From positions 6,882,001 to 6,946,000 of the forward strand of contig CM070579.1 of the NCBI GenBank assembly GCA_036346355.1: a stretch of 64,000 nucleotides of DNA. The letters run 5' to 3'. Under the pieces are notes generated by a model. It worked only from the letters and a program-made list of their open reading frames with translations. It was not told the DNA's origin and searched no databases. The first letter of the stretch is position 1, and each line of letters starts with the position of its first letter. Positions 41,859 to 53,700 of this stretch are shown here, one piece after another. The translations under genes and the position numbers were made by a program. Source of the stretch: Rhipidocladum racemiflorum. Taxonomy: Eukaryota > Streptophyta > Magnoliopsida > Poales > Poaceae.

Positions 41859-43442
41859 ATGGATCAAGGTGAAGGATCGCAATTCCAAGGTCATGAGAAT
41901 GAGGCAGACCCAGCCAGAAATCCAGTTAACATAGCTCAAGTACTAGCAGATATAGAAAGGAACAGATACCAGTCAGAACAGAGGCAGAATCAGATGATTG
42001 AGATGATGATGGCACAGTTTGCTGCAAGACCCCAGATGAACCCCCAAGGAAATAACTTTGGACAGGAAGGATTATTAGGTGGGTCACACTGGTCTGACTT
42101 CCAAAAGACCCGGCCCCCTATTTTCTCCATGTCAACTGAGCCGTTATCAGCAGATGATTGGCTCACGGTTATCCAAATGAAGCTGGATACCGTACAGTGC
42201 ACTGAGAAGGAGAAAGTGCTCTATGCCTCTCACCAGTTGCAAGGACAAGCAGCAGCATGGTGGGTTAACTTTCAGACTCTGAAGGCAGGACAAGAGATTA
42301 CATGGCAGATGTTTGAAGAAGCTTTCCGGAAGACTCACATTCCAGCAGGTTTGATGGCCTCCAAGCGGAGGGAATTTCTGTCTCTCCATCAAGGAGGAAG
42401 GACTGTGATGGAATACCTACACCACTTCAACAACCTTTCTCGCTATGCACCCAGAGAAGTAGACACAGAGGAAAAGAAGATAGAAAGATTCTATGAAGGA
42501 CTGCAGAAGAACCTCAAGTTCCATATCTCATCAGTGGAGTTCAAGGATTTCTCAGCCATGGTAGATAGGCTGATTGTGTCAGAAGAGACAAGGAATGACC
42601 TGGAGGATACTAGAAAGAGAAAGGCACAGCAACAGAGGATGTCAGCAGCAGGTCAGTTCAAAGGAAGGACCTATACCTTCAACCCCAACGTCCCAAACAA
42701 GAGACAAGCAGTGGGAGGATCCCGACCTGCTCCGCCCAATGTTCAGCCCGGGAATGTTCGATGCTTTACCTGCAACGGGAACCATTACTCTAATGTGTGT
42801 CCCAAGAAAGGTTCAGCTTGCTTCCATTGCGGACAGCCCGGACACTTCAGCAAAGAAGGCCCAAAGAAGGACTTGCCGAGTGATGTGGCAAAAGCTCAGG
42901 CGTCAGCTTCCGTCAACAGACAGCCAGCACCTCGTCAACCTCAGCCGCCCCATCAAGGTTACTTAAGGGCACCAGTCAAGACCGAGGGATATTCCAACAA
43001 CCGTGGAACCAACCCGCCCAGGAACCCTCAAGGCAGGATCAACCATGTGTCAGCAACAGAGGCAGCTGAAGCCACAGATGTTATCATTGGTAAGTTTCCC
43101 GTTCAAACCAAGTTGGCCCTAACCCTCTTTGATCCCGGTGCAACCCATTCGTTCATTTCTTTGGCTTTTGCTTGCAAAAGTGGGTTGCCCTATTCTCCTT
43201 TGCCCTCTCCCTGTGTTTTCCACACTCCTGGAAGTCGGTTGATGGCAAGATTCAGCTGCAGTAATCTGAGGATAGAAATCCAAGGGATTGAGTTCAGAGC
43301 CAACCTGTTGTTGTTAGAGATGGATGGTCTAGATGTCATATTGGGAATGAACTGGTTATCTAGACACCATGCTCAGTTAGATTGTTCTCAGAAGACAGTG
43401 ACACTCAGGAATGGTTATGGTCAGAAAGTGATTCGAGAATGA
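41859..43442 (+). CDS. Gag-protease polyprotein of chromovirus
   Basis: An open frame of 527 codons. The capsid-like retrotransposon gag region covers about residues 80-240 (WLTVIQMKLDTVQC, then AAAWWVNFQTLK, then FEEAFRKTHIP). Two zinc knuckles follow: C302-x2-C-x3-H-x4-C, and C321-x2-C-x4-H with Gly334 where the last Cys is expected. The aspartic protease region (residues about 415-525) contains LFDPGATHSFIS, with Pro426 in place of the Ser or Thr of the usual D(S/T)G active site, and later DVILGMNWL. The frame ends at a TGA at 43440 before the reverse transcriptase. The two substitutions suggest loss of function despite the open frame. Confidence 0.92.
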   Translation: MDQGEGSQFQGHENEADPARNPVNIAQVLADIERNRYQSEQRQNQMIEMMMAQFAARPQMNPQGNNFGQEGLLGGSHWSDFQKTRPPIFSMSTEPLSADDWLTVIQMKLDTVQCTEKEKVLYASHQLQGQAAAWWVNFQTLKAGQEITWQMFEEAFRKTHIPAGLMASKRREFLSLHQGGRTVMEYLHHFNNLSRYAPREVDTEEKKIERFYEGLQKNLKFHISSVEFKDFSAMVDRLIVSEETRNDLEDTRKRKAQQQRMSAAGQFKGRTYTFNPNVPNKRQAVGGSRPAPPNVQPGNVRCFTCNGNHYSNVCPKKGSACFHCGQPGHFSKEGPKKDLPSDVAKAQASASVNRQPAPRQPQPPHQGYLRAPVKTEGYSNNRGTNPPRNPQGRINHVSATEAAEATDVIIGKFPVQTKLALTLFDPGATHSFISLAFACKSGLPYSPLPSPCVFHTPGSRLMARFSCSNLRIEIQGIEFRANLLLLEMDGLDVILGMNWLSRHHAQLDCSQKTVTLRNGYGQKVIRE

Positions 43443-43532
43443 TCCGAGGTTGATCAAGAGAAGTCGAGCATCATCAATACTGATTGTTCGTGGATTAGAC
43501 AAAGATACCCGTAGTTAGGAGTACCCGAGGTA

Positions 43533-45252
43533 TTTAGGAAGAGTTACTGGGAAACCTCCGAACAGAGGCATAGAACTGGCAATAGAGTTAGTTCCTGGAA
43601 CAGCTCCTATCCATAAGCGATCCCGTCCAATGTCGCCTTTGGAGTTAAAGGAACTAAAGAAGCAATTGGATGAATTGCTGGATAAAGGATTTGTACGGCC
43701 AAGTATCTCACCTTGGTCCGCGCAAGTAGTATTTGCCAGAAAGAAAGATGGAAGCAAGAGACTCTGCATAGATTACAGAGCCCTGAATGATGCAACAATC
43801 AAGAACAAGTACCCGTTACCCCGGATAGATGACCTGTTCGATCAGTTGAAAGGAGCCAAGATCTTTTCGAAGATAGATCTGAGGACAGGATATCATCAGT
43901 TGAAGGTCAGAGAACAAGACAGAGAGAAGACAAAGATTTGCTACTCAGTGCGGATTATATGAGTTCACCGTGGTGCCATTTGGTCTCACAAATGCCCGGC
44001 CTACTTTATGAACCTCGATGAACCAAGTGTGCATGGAGTTCTTGGACAAGTTCATCGTAGTGTTCATAGACGACATACTCATTTACTCCTGCATCAAGAA
44101 GATCACAAGAAGCATCTACATCTAGTGCAGGAAGGCTTAGAGAACATCAGCTATATGCAAAATTCTCTAAATGTGATTTCTGGTTGGATGAAATCGCTTT
44201 CCTAGGACACATCATCACCAAGGATGGCGTGAAGATGGATCCCGAGAAGATCAGAACAGTATTGGAATGGAAAGCGACTGTGTCGATGTGAAGTCGAAGT
44301 TTCCTCGGATTGGCGAGGATACTCTGAGAAGATTCATCGAAGGATTCTCCAAGATAGCCAAACCGATGACTCAACTTCTCAAAAAGGACAGCCCCTACGT
44401 TTGGACTGAGAAGTGTGAGAAAAGTTTCCAGGAGCTGAAAACCAAGTTAACCTCAGACCCAGTCCTCACTCTCCCAAACCCGGATAAGGACTTCCAGATT
44501 TACTGTGATGCTTCCAAAAGAGGATTGGGATGTGTGTTAATGCAAGAGGGAAAAGTGGTTGCGTATGCGTCACGACAACTCAGACCGCACGAAGAGAATT
44601 ACCCGACCCATGACCTGGAGCTAGCCTCAGTAGTGCATGCATTGAAGATTTGGAGACATTACCTGTTGGGGAACCGTTGTGAAGTGTTTTCAGACCACAA
44701 GAGCACGAAATGCGTGTTCACCCGACCAATCTGAACATGAGACAAAGAAGATGGTTGGAGTTGATTAAGGATTATGACCTAGAGATCCTTTATCATCCAG
44801 GAAAAGCTAATGTGGTAGCAGACGCTTTGAGCCGAAAAGCATGCCATCACTTAGCTCTAGTCGAGACTATCTCTCCCCAGCTGAAGTCAGAAGTACAGGA
44901 GTTGAACCTGCGGATAGTGCCAGAAGGATCAGTATGTTTCCTAGAGATACAGTCAGATCTCCTGAAGCAGATCAAAGCAGCTCAGCAGACAGACGAAGAA
45001 ATACTGGAATACAGAAAGTTGATGAAGGAAGTTAGTCCCTCGGAGTTCTCGGAAGACAAGCAAGGCATACTACGATTCCGCGATCGTATATGCATTCCGA
45101 AGGATAAGGATATAAGAGGATTGATTTTGACAGAGGCTCACTCGTCACAATTCTCAATACATCTGGCGACTGAAGATGTACCAAGACTTGAAGAAGGAAT
45201 CTTGGTGGAATGGAATGAAGAAAGAGATAGCCGAACACGTGGTGTGTTGTGA
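43533..45252 (+). pseudogene. Reverse transcriptase and RNase H region, frameshifted
   Basis: Reverse transcriptase starts cleanly with MSPLELKELKKQLDELLDKG and FARKKDGSKRLCIDYRAL, then fragments. At least four frame changes fall between about 43935 and 44165. The catalytic FIDDIL stretch near 44064-44081 is still present but in a different frame from its neighbours. RNase H resumes at 44267-44734 (FQIYCDASKRGLGCVLMQ, then ELASVVHALKIWRHYL) and ends in another shift near 44715, followed by DYDLEILYHPGKANVVADAL. A last shift near 45165 separates it from integrase. Copying DNA would not be possible from this copy. Confidence 0.93.
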
Positions 45253-46393
45253 CGTGTGTCGGAAAGTCAAGATAGACCACCAGAAGACGGCAGGATTGCT
45301 GCAACCCCTTCCAGTGCCAGAATGGAAGTGGGAAGAGATTGGAATGGACTTTATCACTGGTTTTCCCAAGACTCAGCAAGGATATGATGCCATTTGGGTA
45401 ATCATAGATAGACTGACCAAAGTAGCCCATTTCATTCCGATAAAGCAGACTGTTGGAAGAGACAAGTTGGCAGAATTGTACCTGACCCAGATTGTCAGAT
45501 TGCATGGAATCCCTAAGAAGATCGTGTCAGATCGTGGAGCCCAGTTCACCTCAAAGTTCTGGAAAAGTCTACATGAAGCTATGGGTACAGACTTGAATTT
45601 CAGTACAGCCTATCACCCTCAGACAGATGGTCAGACAGAAAGAGTCAACCAGATACTAGAGGATATGTTGAGAGCCTGCGCTCTAGCATATGGAGCCTCG
45701 TGGGCCAAGTGTTTGCCGTTTGCGGAGTTCTCGTACAATAACAGTTACCAAGCCAGTCTGGACATGTCACCTTTTGAAGCCCTGTATGGAAGGAAGTGCA
45801 GAACCCCGTTGAATTGGACCGAGACCGGAAAGAAACAGCTTTTTGGACCTCAGCTAGTTCATGATGCAGAAGCTCATGTGAGAATCATAAGGAAGAATCT
45901 GAGAACAGCCCAAGTCCGGCAGAAGAGTTATGCAGATACAAGAAGGAAGGATATAAGTTATCATGTTGGAGACTTCGTTTATCTGAAAGTGACACCCTTC
46001 AAGCCCGTTCGTCGTTTTCAGATAAAAGGGAAGTTAGCTCCGAGGTATGTTGGACCATACCCCGTGACTGACAGAATTGGAGAAGTGGCCTACAAGTTAC
46101 AGCTAAGCTCAGAGCTATCAAGGGTACACAATGTCTTTCATGTGTCCCAGTTGAGAAAATGTCTCCGTCAGCCGTCAGAGCAAGTACAGTTAAAAGGGAT
46201 AGATCTGAAGGAAGATTTGACATATCGTGAGGAACCAGTCAGAATTGTGGAAACAATGGAAAGGGAACTCAAGTTCAAGAATGTCAGGATCTGCCGAGTG
46301 CTATGGAAGAATCATACACTCGAAGAAACTACTTGGGAGAAGGAATCGGAATTGCAGCAGAATTTTCCCAACCTATTTTCCCAGGCGAAATGA
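45176..46393 (+). CDS. Integrase with chromodomain-like tail
   Basis: A long open piece of the pol region, 405 codons, that would normally be read as part of the polyprotein, not from its own start. It begins within the zinc-binding HHCC domain (CCDVC at residues 24-28). The DDE core is complete: Asp58 in GMDFITGFP, Asp119 in IVSDRGAQF and Glu155 in TERVNQ, a D-D-35-E spacing. GDFVYLKV and KLAPRYVGPYPV mark the C-terminal domain. The end, KNVRICRVLWKNHTLEE then TWEKESELQQNFPNLF, matches the chromodomain-like module that guides chromovirus integration into heterochromatin. The upstream frameshift means this copy is not expressed normally. Confidence 0.9.
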   Translation: MYQDLKKESWWNGMKKEIAEHVVCCDVCRKVKIDHQKTAGLLQPLPVPEWKWEEIGMDFITGFPKTQQGYDAIWVIIDRLTKVAHFIPIKQTVGRDKLAELYLTQIVRLHGIPKKIVSDRGAQFTSKFWKSLHEAMGTDLNFSTAYHPQTDGQTERVNQILEDMLRACALAYGASWAKCLPFAEFSYNNSYQASLDMSPFEALYGRKCRTPLNWTETGKKQLFGPQLVHDAEAHVRIIRKNLRTAQVRQKSYADTRRKDISYHVGDFVYLKVTPFKPVRRFQIKGKLAPRYVGPYPVTDRIGEVAYKLQLSSELSRVHNVFHVSQLRKCLRQPSEQVQLKGIDLKEDLTYREEPVRIVETMERELKFKNVRICRVLWKNHTLEETTWEKESELQQNFPNLFSQAK

Positions 46394-46430
46394 ATCTCGG
46401 GGACGAGATTCCATTTTAAGTGGGGTAGGT

Positions 46431-49195
46431 TGAAACAACCTCAAATTTCAAAATGAATTTGAATTGATTTGCATTTGGATTTTGGATTTTTGAATTTGGA
46501 ATTCGAGTTTGAAATCTCTAACCTCGTTGGGCCGATTTCCCTGCTCCTTGGGCCGCCGGCCTGCTCCCGTCCGGCCCGTCGGCCTGCTCGCGTCCGGCCC
46601 GATGGCCTGCCTCCTCGGCTGTTGGCGCTCATGCGGCTTTGCCGCCGGCCGCTCTCTCGGCCGGCCAGCTCAGCGTGGCCGCCTCCGTGGCCGCCTCGCG
46701 TCGCCTCGCGTCCGGCCGCTCCCAGCGCCGCTGGCCCGCCACGCCGCTTCGCCGCCGCCCGTGCAGCGTGGTCGCCCGCCAAGACGCCGCCCGCTTTGCT
46801 CTGCTCCTCTCCCCGATCGCGGCCGTCCGCGCCGCCTCGCCGCGCGCCGCCGCGTCACGCCGCTCTCCGGCTGCCTCCCTCGCCCTATAAAAGCCGCCCG
46901 ACCTCACCTCTCCAACTCGTGACCGCTCTCTCCGTCGTGGTGAGCTCTCTCCTTTCCCTCCTCGCCTTCGCCCTCTCCGGCCCGGCCATGGCAAATCAGC
47001 GCGCCATGCGCCGCCTCGCCCTCGCCTCGCGCTCGCCTGTTGCCTAACCCTCACGCACCCGTGCCCTCGTGACGGTGGCCCCGCCGTCAGCTCCCCTCTC
47101 CCTTCCCACGCGTGGCCCCCGCCGTCGCCTCCTCTCCCTTCCTCGCCTGCGTGGCCCCGCTTAACTCGCTGGCCGTCTTTGGCTTACCAGCTGGCCCCGC
47201 TCACGCCAAGGAGCGGCCGTGGCCCAGTTAGCCGGCCGAATTCGGCCCGTTCCCATGGGAACAGTAAAACGGTTTTTCGGATTTTTAATTAATAAATTAA
47301 TTCCGAAAATTCGTTTTAATTCCTAAAATAGCCCAGAAAATCCAGAAAAATCCCGGAAAATCCCAGAGCCCCACCAAATACTTTTCCCGAACCGTTTCGA
47401 TCCCCTGAGTCCAAAAATGCTGTCCGTTCCCAAATCCGAAGCTCCAAAAACTCCCAAATCCCCGTTTTGCCCTCCGTTCCCTTCCGACTCGATTTAGGTT
47501 TCCGCTTTGATTCCGTTTTCTTTTTCAGTTATTGTTTTGTCGTTTATTTATGTTGGTTGTCTTTTCGCGTTAGATTCGACCGTTGAGACGCCAGTGGAGC
47601 CGGAGCAGTCCCTGGAGTCGGAGCAGTTCCCGGAGCAGACGTCGGACCAGACGGGAGCGCAGTACGACTACTTCCTCGACGACTCATCCGATCCAGCTGC
47701 CGCGCAAGGCAAGCCGTACACCTTTGATCATATTGATCCTATCATGCCATGCTATAGTAGTAATTATTTTATATCGCATTATTTTACTGTATTTGAATTA
47801 ATGAAATCCGGTATTTTAGAATGACATGATAATTAGGTAACACCGAATTGCTCATGGAACCTCCTTGAAATAATTGAAACCCTATTAATCCTTTGGAACC
47901 CTAGTTAATTGCTTATTGCCATGAATAGGTTAGATAATACTATTAGGTTAGTTCAAAACCTGGATTTTAAAGAAAATGCTGCCGAATCTCCGATTCGGAT
48001 CGTTTGTAAAAGTCTTTGCGATCGAGGGGCGATGTCGGATTAATCCGGAGTGGATGAGATTCCGATCCCTACCGGGTGATTAATGCCTTGTTTGGTGCAG
48101 TGGCAGATCTTGCGAATCTGGAATAGGTTTGTGAATGAAGGCTTGGTCTTTGGCAAAAGTATAAGGTTAATAATCCACTTGAGCAAAGTAAATAACTTAG
48201 TTTCCGCTCAACCACAGTCGGATCGTCGGTGACCCGTATCCGACACGGCTCATTAAGTTAATCATTCTGAGATAATAATTGGGTGTCTTGGTGGCTACCA
48301 TTCTCAGGAGAGAATGGGGACCGAACCTTCCTACAGTGAGGAAATGGACCGGAGGGGTGGAAGCAGGAAGGGTCCAAAGTGACATTCTTGGTTCTCACAG
48401 CAGTGACGCTAATGGGGACCCCGAGTCCAAGGTAGCGGTACTATCGGTAAACAACTAAAGGACAGGAATGATTAAACGAAATGCCGTGATAGTCTAAATC
48501 GGGCCACATGCATTTAAGTTGCATGAAAACTTCGAGATTGGCATAAAGGTTATAGATATCTTGTGGGTAAAGCCGAGCCGCTCTGCAGAGTTAATCTTAA
48601 TTGTAATCAGTTCTGCCCGTACTTAGGTTAATGAAGTTAAGTTGGAATCGGGGTTGATACCCGTAACTAAGCTCAAGTTACTGTTTTGATATTTGTGAAT
48701 GGATTGGTTAAGTGTTGTTGAATCTTGTGAATTTCAAATTACTTAGTTATTGATTTGTGCTTCAAATGTAAAATGAGTTGTGAAATAAAACTGCATCCAG
48801 ATACTAAACCCTACTGCCATCCCTTGATTACCCTTACATATAGTATTCAGTGGTTCCGTACGACTTGTTGAGTACTCTGTACTCACCCTTGCAAAACCCC
48901 GCCCTTCGAGTTTGAAGAAGCTGGAGCCTACCAGGAGGTCGTAGATGGCGATTTAGTCTGGTTTTAGGTCTTTGTCTTCGCTCAGGCCCTGCCTGTGGTT
49001 TTCCTTCTTTTGGTAATGTAAGTCTAGAAGCTTGGATGCTTCCCTTGTAAAATCCGGTCGTTAGGCCGGCTATATTGAATAAAAAGTGTTGAATTGGCTT
49101 TTGGCCAGGTAATTTTACTCTTGTTTTACAACAGTTAGTCTTCCTGGGTAACTGTTGTGAGTTTCGCACTGCCCCTAAAAAGGCGGTTCGTCACA
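46431..49195 (+). repeat. 3' LTR of the chromovirus (2765 bp)
   Basis: Preceded by TTTTAAGTGGGGTAGGT, the probable polypurine tract. Starts TGAAACAACC and ends TTCGTCACA, followed by the target duplication TACTA. It matches the 5' LTR closely in its AT-rich 3' half, with indels in the GC-rich block (46610-47270 against 38100-38760). Confidence 0.95.
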
Positions 49196-49200
49196 TACTA

Positions 49201-49900
49201 CCAACCGCATGTCGCCACCTGATCGAACGGGTTATTTCGTTTAACTAGTTTTTTAAGGAATAATTAAGGACTAAGATGATGCGGTCGATCAATGAAGTCA
49301 CTTTCGTCTAAAAAAGGATTGATTAGTGAAGTCACTGAATTGCTATACGGGAGAAAGTGCAGAGAAAATTGTATAAGCCTGACTACATATGCTTGATTGG
49401 ACTGATGACTACATATGCATGATTGGACTAATGACTTCTTGCAAAATTAAACTCGGCAATGCATGAGAACAAACTAAAATCTTTCGCCCAGCCACCTGAG
49501 TTAAAACTAATTCCAATACAAGCTTAATCATGATTCATGAGACGAGTCGTGAGACGGGAGATAATTAAATTATTGTTAATGATGTGCCTCGTCAACGGGC
49601 TGCTGCCTGCTAGAGCCTATCTCTTGAGCCAAATTTGCGAAGATTGGGAAGAAAAATTAGGAGCTCATCAACCCTTTTAAATTAAGAAATAGATCAAGCC
49701 GATGAATTTCATAGAAACAATTCAATTATTTTCAGAAGAATAGTTAATCGCATGATACTATTGTAATGCAAGTTGACATCCTCGCCAAAAAAATTAAAAT
49801 AATACCGGCGAGTAACTCAAAACTTCTCAAAAAATGAATAAATCAAAGAATTTTCGGAATTACTAGTTTACGGTCACTCTTATGGAGCTTGTTGTGCGCT
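49201..49900. other. Spacer between retrotransposon and MITE
   Basis: AT-rich sequence. A short duplication GACTACATATGC(T/A)TGATTGGACT occurs at about 49381 and 49405. No gene. Confidence 0.4.
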
Positions 49901-50286
49901 TAGGCTGTAAACGGGTCGAGCTCGAGCGGGTTTGAAGTTCTCAGGCTTAGCTCGGTATGACTCGAGCTGAACTCAAATTGGGGTCCGAGCCTTGATCCAG
50001 GCTTGAGCTCGGCTCAGTCTAAACTCGAGTAAGCTCGGTAAGTATGATAAACTCGAATAAGTTCAGTAGGCTCACGTAAGTTCGGTAACAAGCTCCTAAT
50101 AAGTTCGATAAAAAGCTCGAGTAAGTTTGGTTCACGGAAGCTCGATCTAAACTCGAGTAGGCTCACGAGTTATTCGAGCTCGGCTCAGTGAAGCCCACGA
50201 ATTCGACTCATTTGAAGTTTGAACCAAGTTCGAATCAAACCAAACTCAAATAGTTCGTGAGCTCAAGCTCTTTTTTTTCAGTCTTA
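49901..50286. mobile_element. hAT MITE of the TAGGGCTGTAAACGGG family (copy 1)
   Basis: Starts TAGGCTGTAAACGGGTCGAG and ends AAGCTCTTTTTTTTCAGTCTTA. The body is built of GAGCTCGAGC-like palindromic words and AAGCTCG repeats, as in the better preserved copy at 54463. No target duplication is visible. It lies in the upstream region of the GCR1-like gene. Confidence 0.65.
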
Positions 50287-50722
50287 ATCCAGCACTCGTC
50301 TGCAAAAATATTCATTCCTAAGAAATAAAAGAAAACGAAGTTGAGAAAAGTAGCTAGGAACGAAACCTAGCAACGAAACCTCGGTCCTAGCTTCGTAGGT
50401 CCGCGGTGGTTTTTGTTGCCTCCAGTCTTCCGAGGCTAGAGGGTCTAGTTTAGTTGTTGTTTCTTTCGGTTTTATTTCTCCTGAACTTTCTTATTGTTTG
50501 AATGTTTCTTTTTTTTAAAAAAATAGATCGGCAGAGCTCCTATCTTATTTCAAAAAGAAAAAAAAATAGCTAGGAGACCCAAACAAATCACAAGCTTCGC
50601 GAGGAAGGCAGTCGGGCTCGGGTGGTCCCAAGGCTCCCCAACCCAACAGCTCCCACCAGCCGTTCCACTTCGCCGTTTCTCTGATCCTGCCCTCCTCCAC
50701 CGCAAGATCGCCGGCGACGGCG
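50287..50722 (+). other. Upstream region and 5' UTR of the GCR1-like gene
   Basis: Contains T-rich spacer to about 50570, then GC-rich sequence leading to the ATG at 50723. No classic TATA box is obvious; the last 100 bp look like a leader. Confidence 0.4.
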
Positions 50723-53700
50723 ATGGCTCCGGCCGTGGTAGCGTTGGCGGCGGTGAGCCAGGCCCTGAGGGACCGGGAGATCCTCGACGCCGTGGGCACT
50801 TCCGCCGCGGCGCTATCGCTCGCGGGCTCCTCCTTCATCGTGCTCTGCTACCTCCTCTTCCGCGAGCTCCGAAAGTTCTCCTTCAAGCTCATCTGCTTCC
50901 TAGCCGTCTCGGTGAGCGGCTCGGATCTGAGCGCTTTGGTTTTGAGGTGCTAGCTGCGTGGTCCGCCGTGGGTGCGGTTTGGAATCAGGGGGCTCGTGGG
51001 GCGATCTGAGAGCGGTGTTTCGTTAATTTGGCCTCTAATTGTGCGGTTTTGGCGGTGTATCTGGTTAGTTTAGCGCACGGATGCTTTAATTTTTATGCGT
51101 ACGAGCTGAAGTAGTTCTCCAAAATTTGGCGTTAAGTACGTAAGGGTTGGGATCTTCAGAAATGTGCGTGCAATTTTCTCCTGTGACGGTTACTTCTGGA
51201 AGCTGGTGCCATTAGCTTACTCTCTTCTTCTTCTTCTTCTTCTTCTTTTTGCAATAGGTTTGTAGCAGCAGTAAGGCAGTAACCGTGGCACAGTGTGTTT
51301 TGCACTTTGATGTGGTTTGAAATATTACTCAAGTGAACGCTTATTTTCGTAAAGATGATTGAGATCATATCACCTGTTGCAATTGCACATGGGCTGCTCC
51401 AATTCAATAAAGCTAAGTGAGAGGATGTTTTTCACATAGATACTTACTTGAATATGGAGGAAAGTGGCTCCTTACCATGTTTATCTGCAAGGATATCACA
51501 TTCCTTCCTACTGTTTGTTGAAAATTGGAACCGATGGGCATGATGAACATCTACCAATCAAGCTGATTTCGTCAATCGTTATTTCTTCAGGACAATGAAA
51601 AAATTGCTTTGGTAGAAAAAGGTTATTACATGTCCAGTCCAGGTGTTTAGCTAGTTAGCTGATACTAGTGAAAAGCATTAGCTCAAGTAAGGCTTGTTCA
51701 TTTTCGTGATTGCTTTATCTAGTGTATGTTTTTCTGACAACTTTCATCTGAATCGCAGGATATGTTTTGCAGTTTATTCACTATAATGGGGTATGTTGCT
51801 GTTGCTGTCTGTACTATTTAAATTACACTTTCTGCTGCACATAGTTACTTCCTGACTTTTCGAGTATGAACTTATCTTTGCTACTCACACTCTGACAATA
51901 AAGAATATCTACAGATTTACTGATTAAAATTAGAAATGTGAGGAACGTAAGCAGAAAGTATAGACTGTTGTTTCATTTCTTTTGTATTTTAGATGTGTTA
52001 TTTGCCATGCACACTGAGTGCTGAATTTCTATTATATCTTTTCGTAAAACATTCTAGTAACCAAGTTGGTTTTTGATATTGCAGGGGGCCATCAAATGCA
52101 TTTTACTGCTTTGCGCATGACTACAGTGCACACTTCTTTTGTGTGGCCTCTTTTCTTTGGACAACCACTATAGCGTTCACCCTTCATCGCACGGTTGTCA
52201 AACACAAAACTGATGTTGAGGAATTTGGGTCCATTTTCCACTTGTATGTGTGGGGTATGCAAATTTTTAACCACTTCGTGGCCTTTCTTGGAATTTATGT
52301 GTTACAAATTACTCGGAGCAACTTGTCCAACCTGTTAGAAGGAATTCTTTTTTCTGGTAGAATACATTAAAAAAAAATGTTGGCGATTTTGTAGCTGTAT
52401 CACGTATGTTTATGTGCTTGACCAACGAAGTTGAAAATATTCAGACTATATAGCTGTGTTTGATGCATTGTGCTGTGCCTGTCTGCTAACATTTAGATTT
52501 CTTATGTATTAACAACATTATTTAGACACGATGCGTGTGCCTTTTGTTGTCATTTTTTTTCTGTTGCTATTTTCAGCCTTCTCCTGTCTTGTAAGAGGTC
52601 AAGGTCACATACAAGTTCCAATTTTATTTGCTTGTCCATTATGTGCGCTCATGTCTTTAGTGTATGGCAGGCAAGTAGGATTCATTGTGTTTGTTGACTT
52701 GATGTAATAGTAATTTGTAGGTATGTTTTGTAACTCATGCTACTGATCATGTTTTTCCATTTTAATTTAGCATCCCTGGGTATTTTGTTGCAGATGAGTG
52801 TACTCAAGCCATCCATTTCCTTTAATTATATTTTTGTCTTTAGCTGCATATTTTATGTATATGATTTTTTTTTTAAAGTAGAGTGCTACTCACGTGTTCA
52901 TTTTTACTTGACGTTCTAGAATCCTATAGATGTAAAACTATCTAGATTGGCTATATGAAAATTATATAATTAGATTTGCCATTAAGAGTACTTTCGTAAT
53001 CTTATAAATTTATTAGTATATCATAACGTAAATTTATAAAAAGTAACAGTTAAAGTCACATCTTGGAGACCGTGAAATGTCAAACGTCAAGTAAATTATA
53101 ACGGAGGGAGTACTATAAATCATATATCCATTTTTAAAAGTAGATTATTGTTATAATGATTTAGTACAGAAATTTTGTGTGAGATTCCTAGTTCAGTTGG
53201 CAAGGTTTGTTTAATTCTGTCTTTTTTTTTCCCTCAGGAACTTCACTAGCTACCACTGTATTACGTTCAATAGGAAGTGATTATGGAAGGCCAGGTACCT
53301 GGTGTTGGATCCAACAGGGAAGCATGGCAAAGGCATGTGATCGTTTGTTCTTTGTTATGAGTTTGTAATTTGGTTCTAAGCACTATTGTTGCTTAAACTC
53401 AGCTGCATTTGAATCCATTATAGCTAGTAGCTACACACTAATGTTTTCATTTAGCATTTGAACTTTTTCAATACCTGTCATCAAAAGATTCGAACTGATC
53501 TGCAACTAAGGGAATGAGTACCATTTATATCGAATTCCTAACATATCTTGCTTGGGCTACCTTCAATTTTTTCTAAAACATTATGATATCTTGAGTTGTT
53601 GACAATCCATGTGTATAGTGTAGACCTGTTCATGGGCAGTCTGGCCCGGTGGCCTGGCCTGAGACTGGAATAAATGTTGGGCCGGGCTCGGGCTTTGTTT

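Larger units (their letters stand above)
37921..49195 (+). mobile_element. Ty3-gypsy chromovirus, Tekay/Del-like, full length but defective
   Basis: Two long direct LTRs (37921-40654 and 46431-49195) enclose 5.8 kb. The target duplication TACTA is perfect (37916-37920 and 49196-49200). The primer site matches initiator tRNA-Met. Gene order is extra ORF, gag-protease, reverse transcriptase, RNase H, integrase with a chromodomain-like tail, so it belongs to the chromovirus branch; long LTRs suggest the Tekay/Del clade. Reverse transcriptase carries several frameshifts, so the copy is not autonomous. The LTRs differ by many indels and substitutions in their GC-rich part, so insertion is not very recent. 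Confidence 0.96.
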
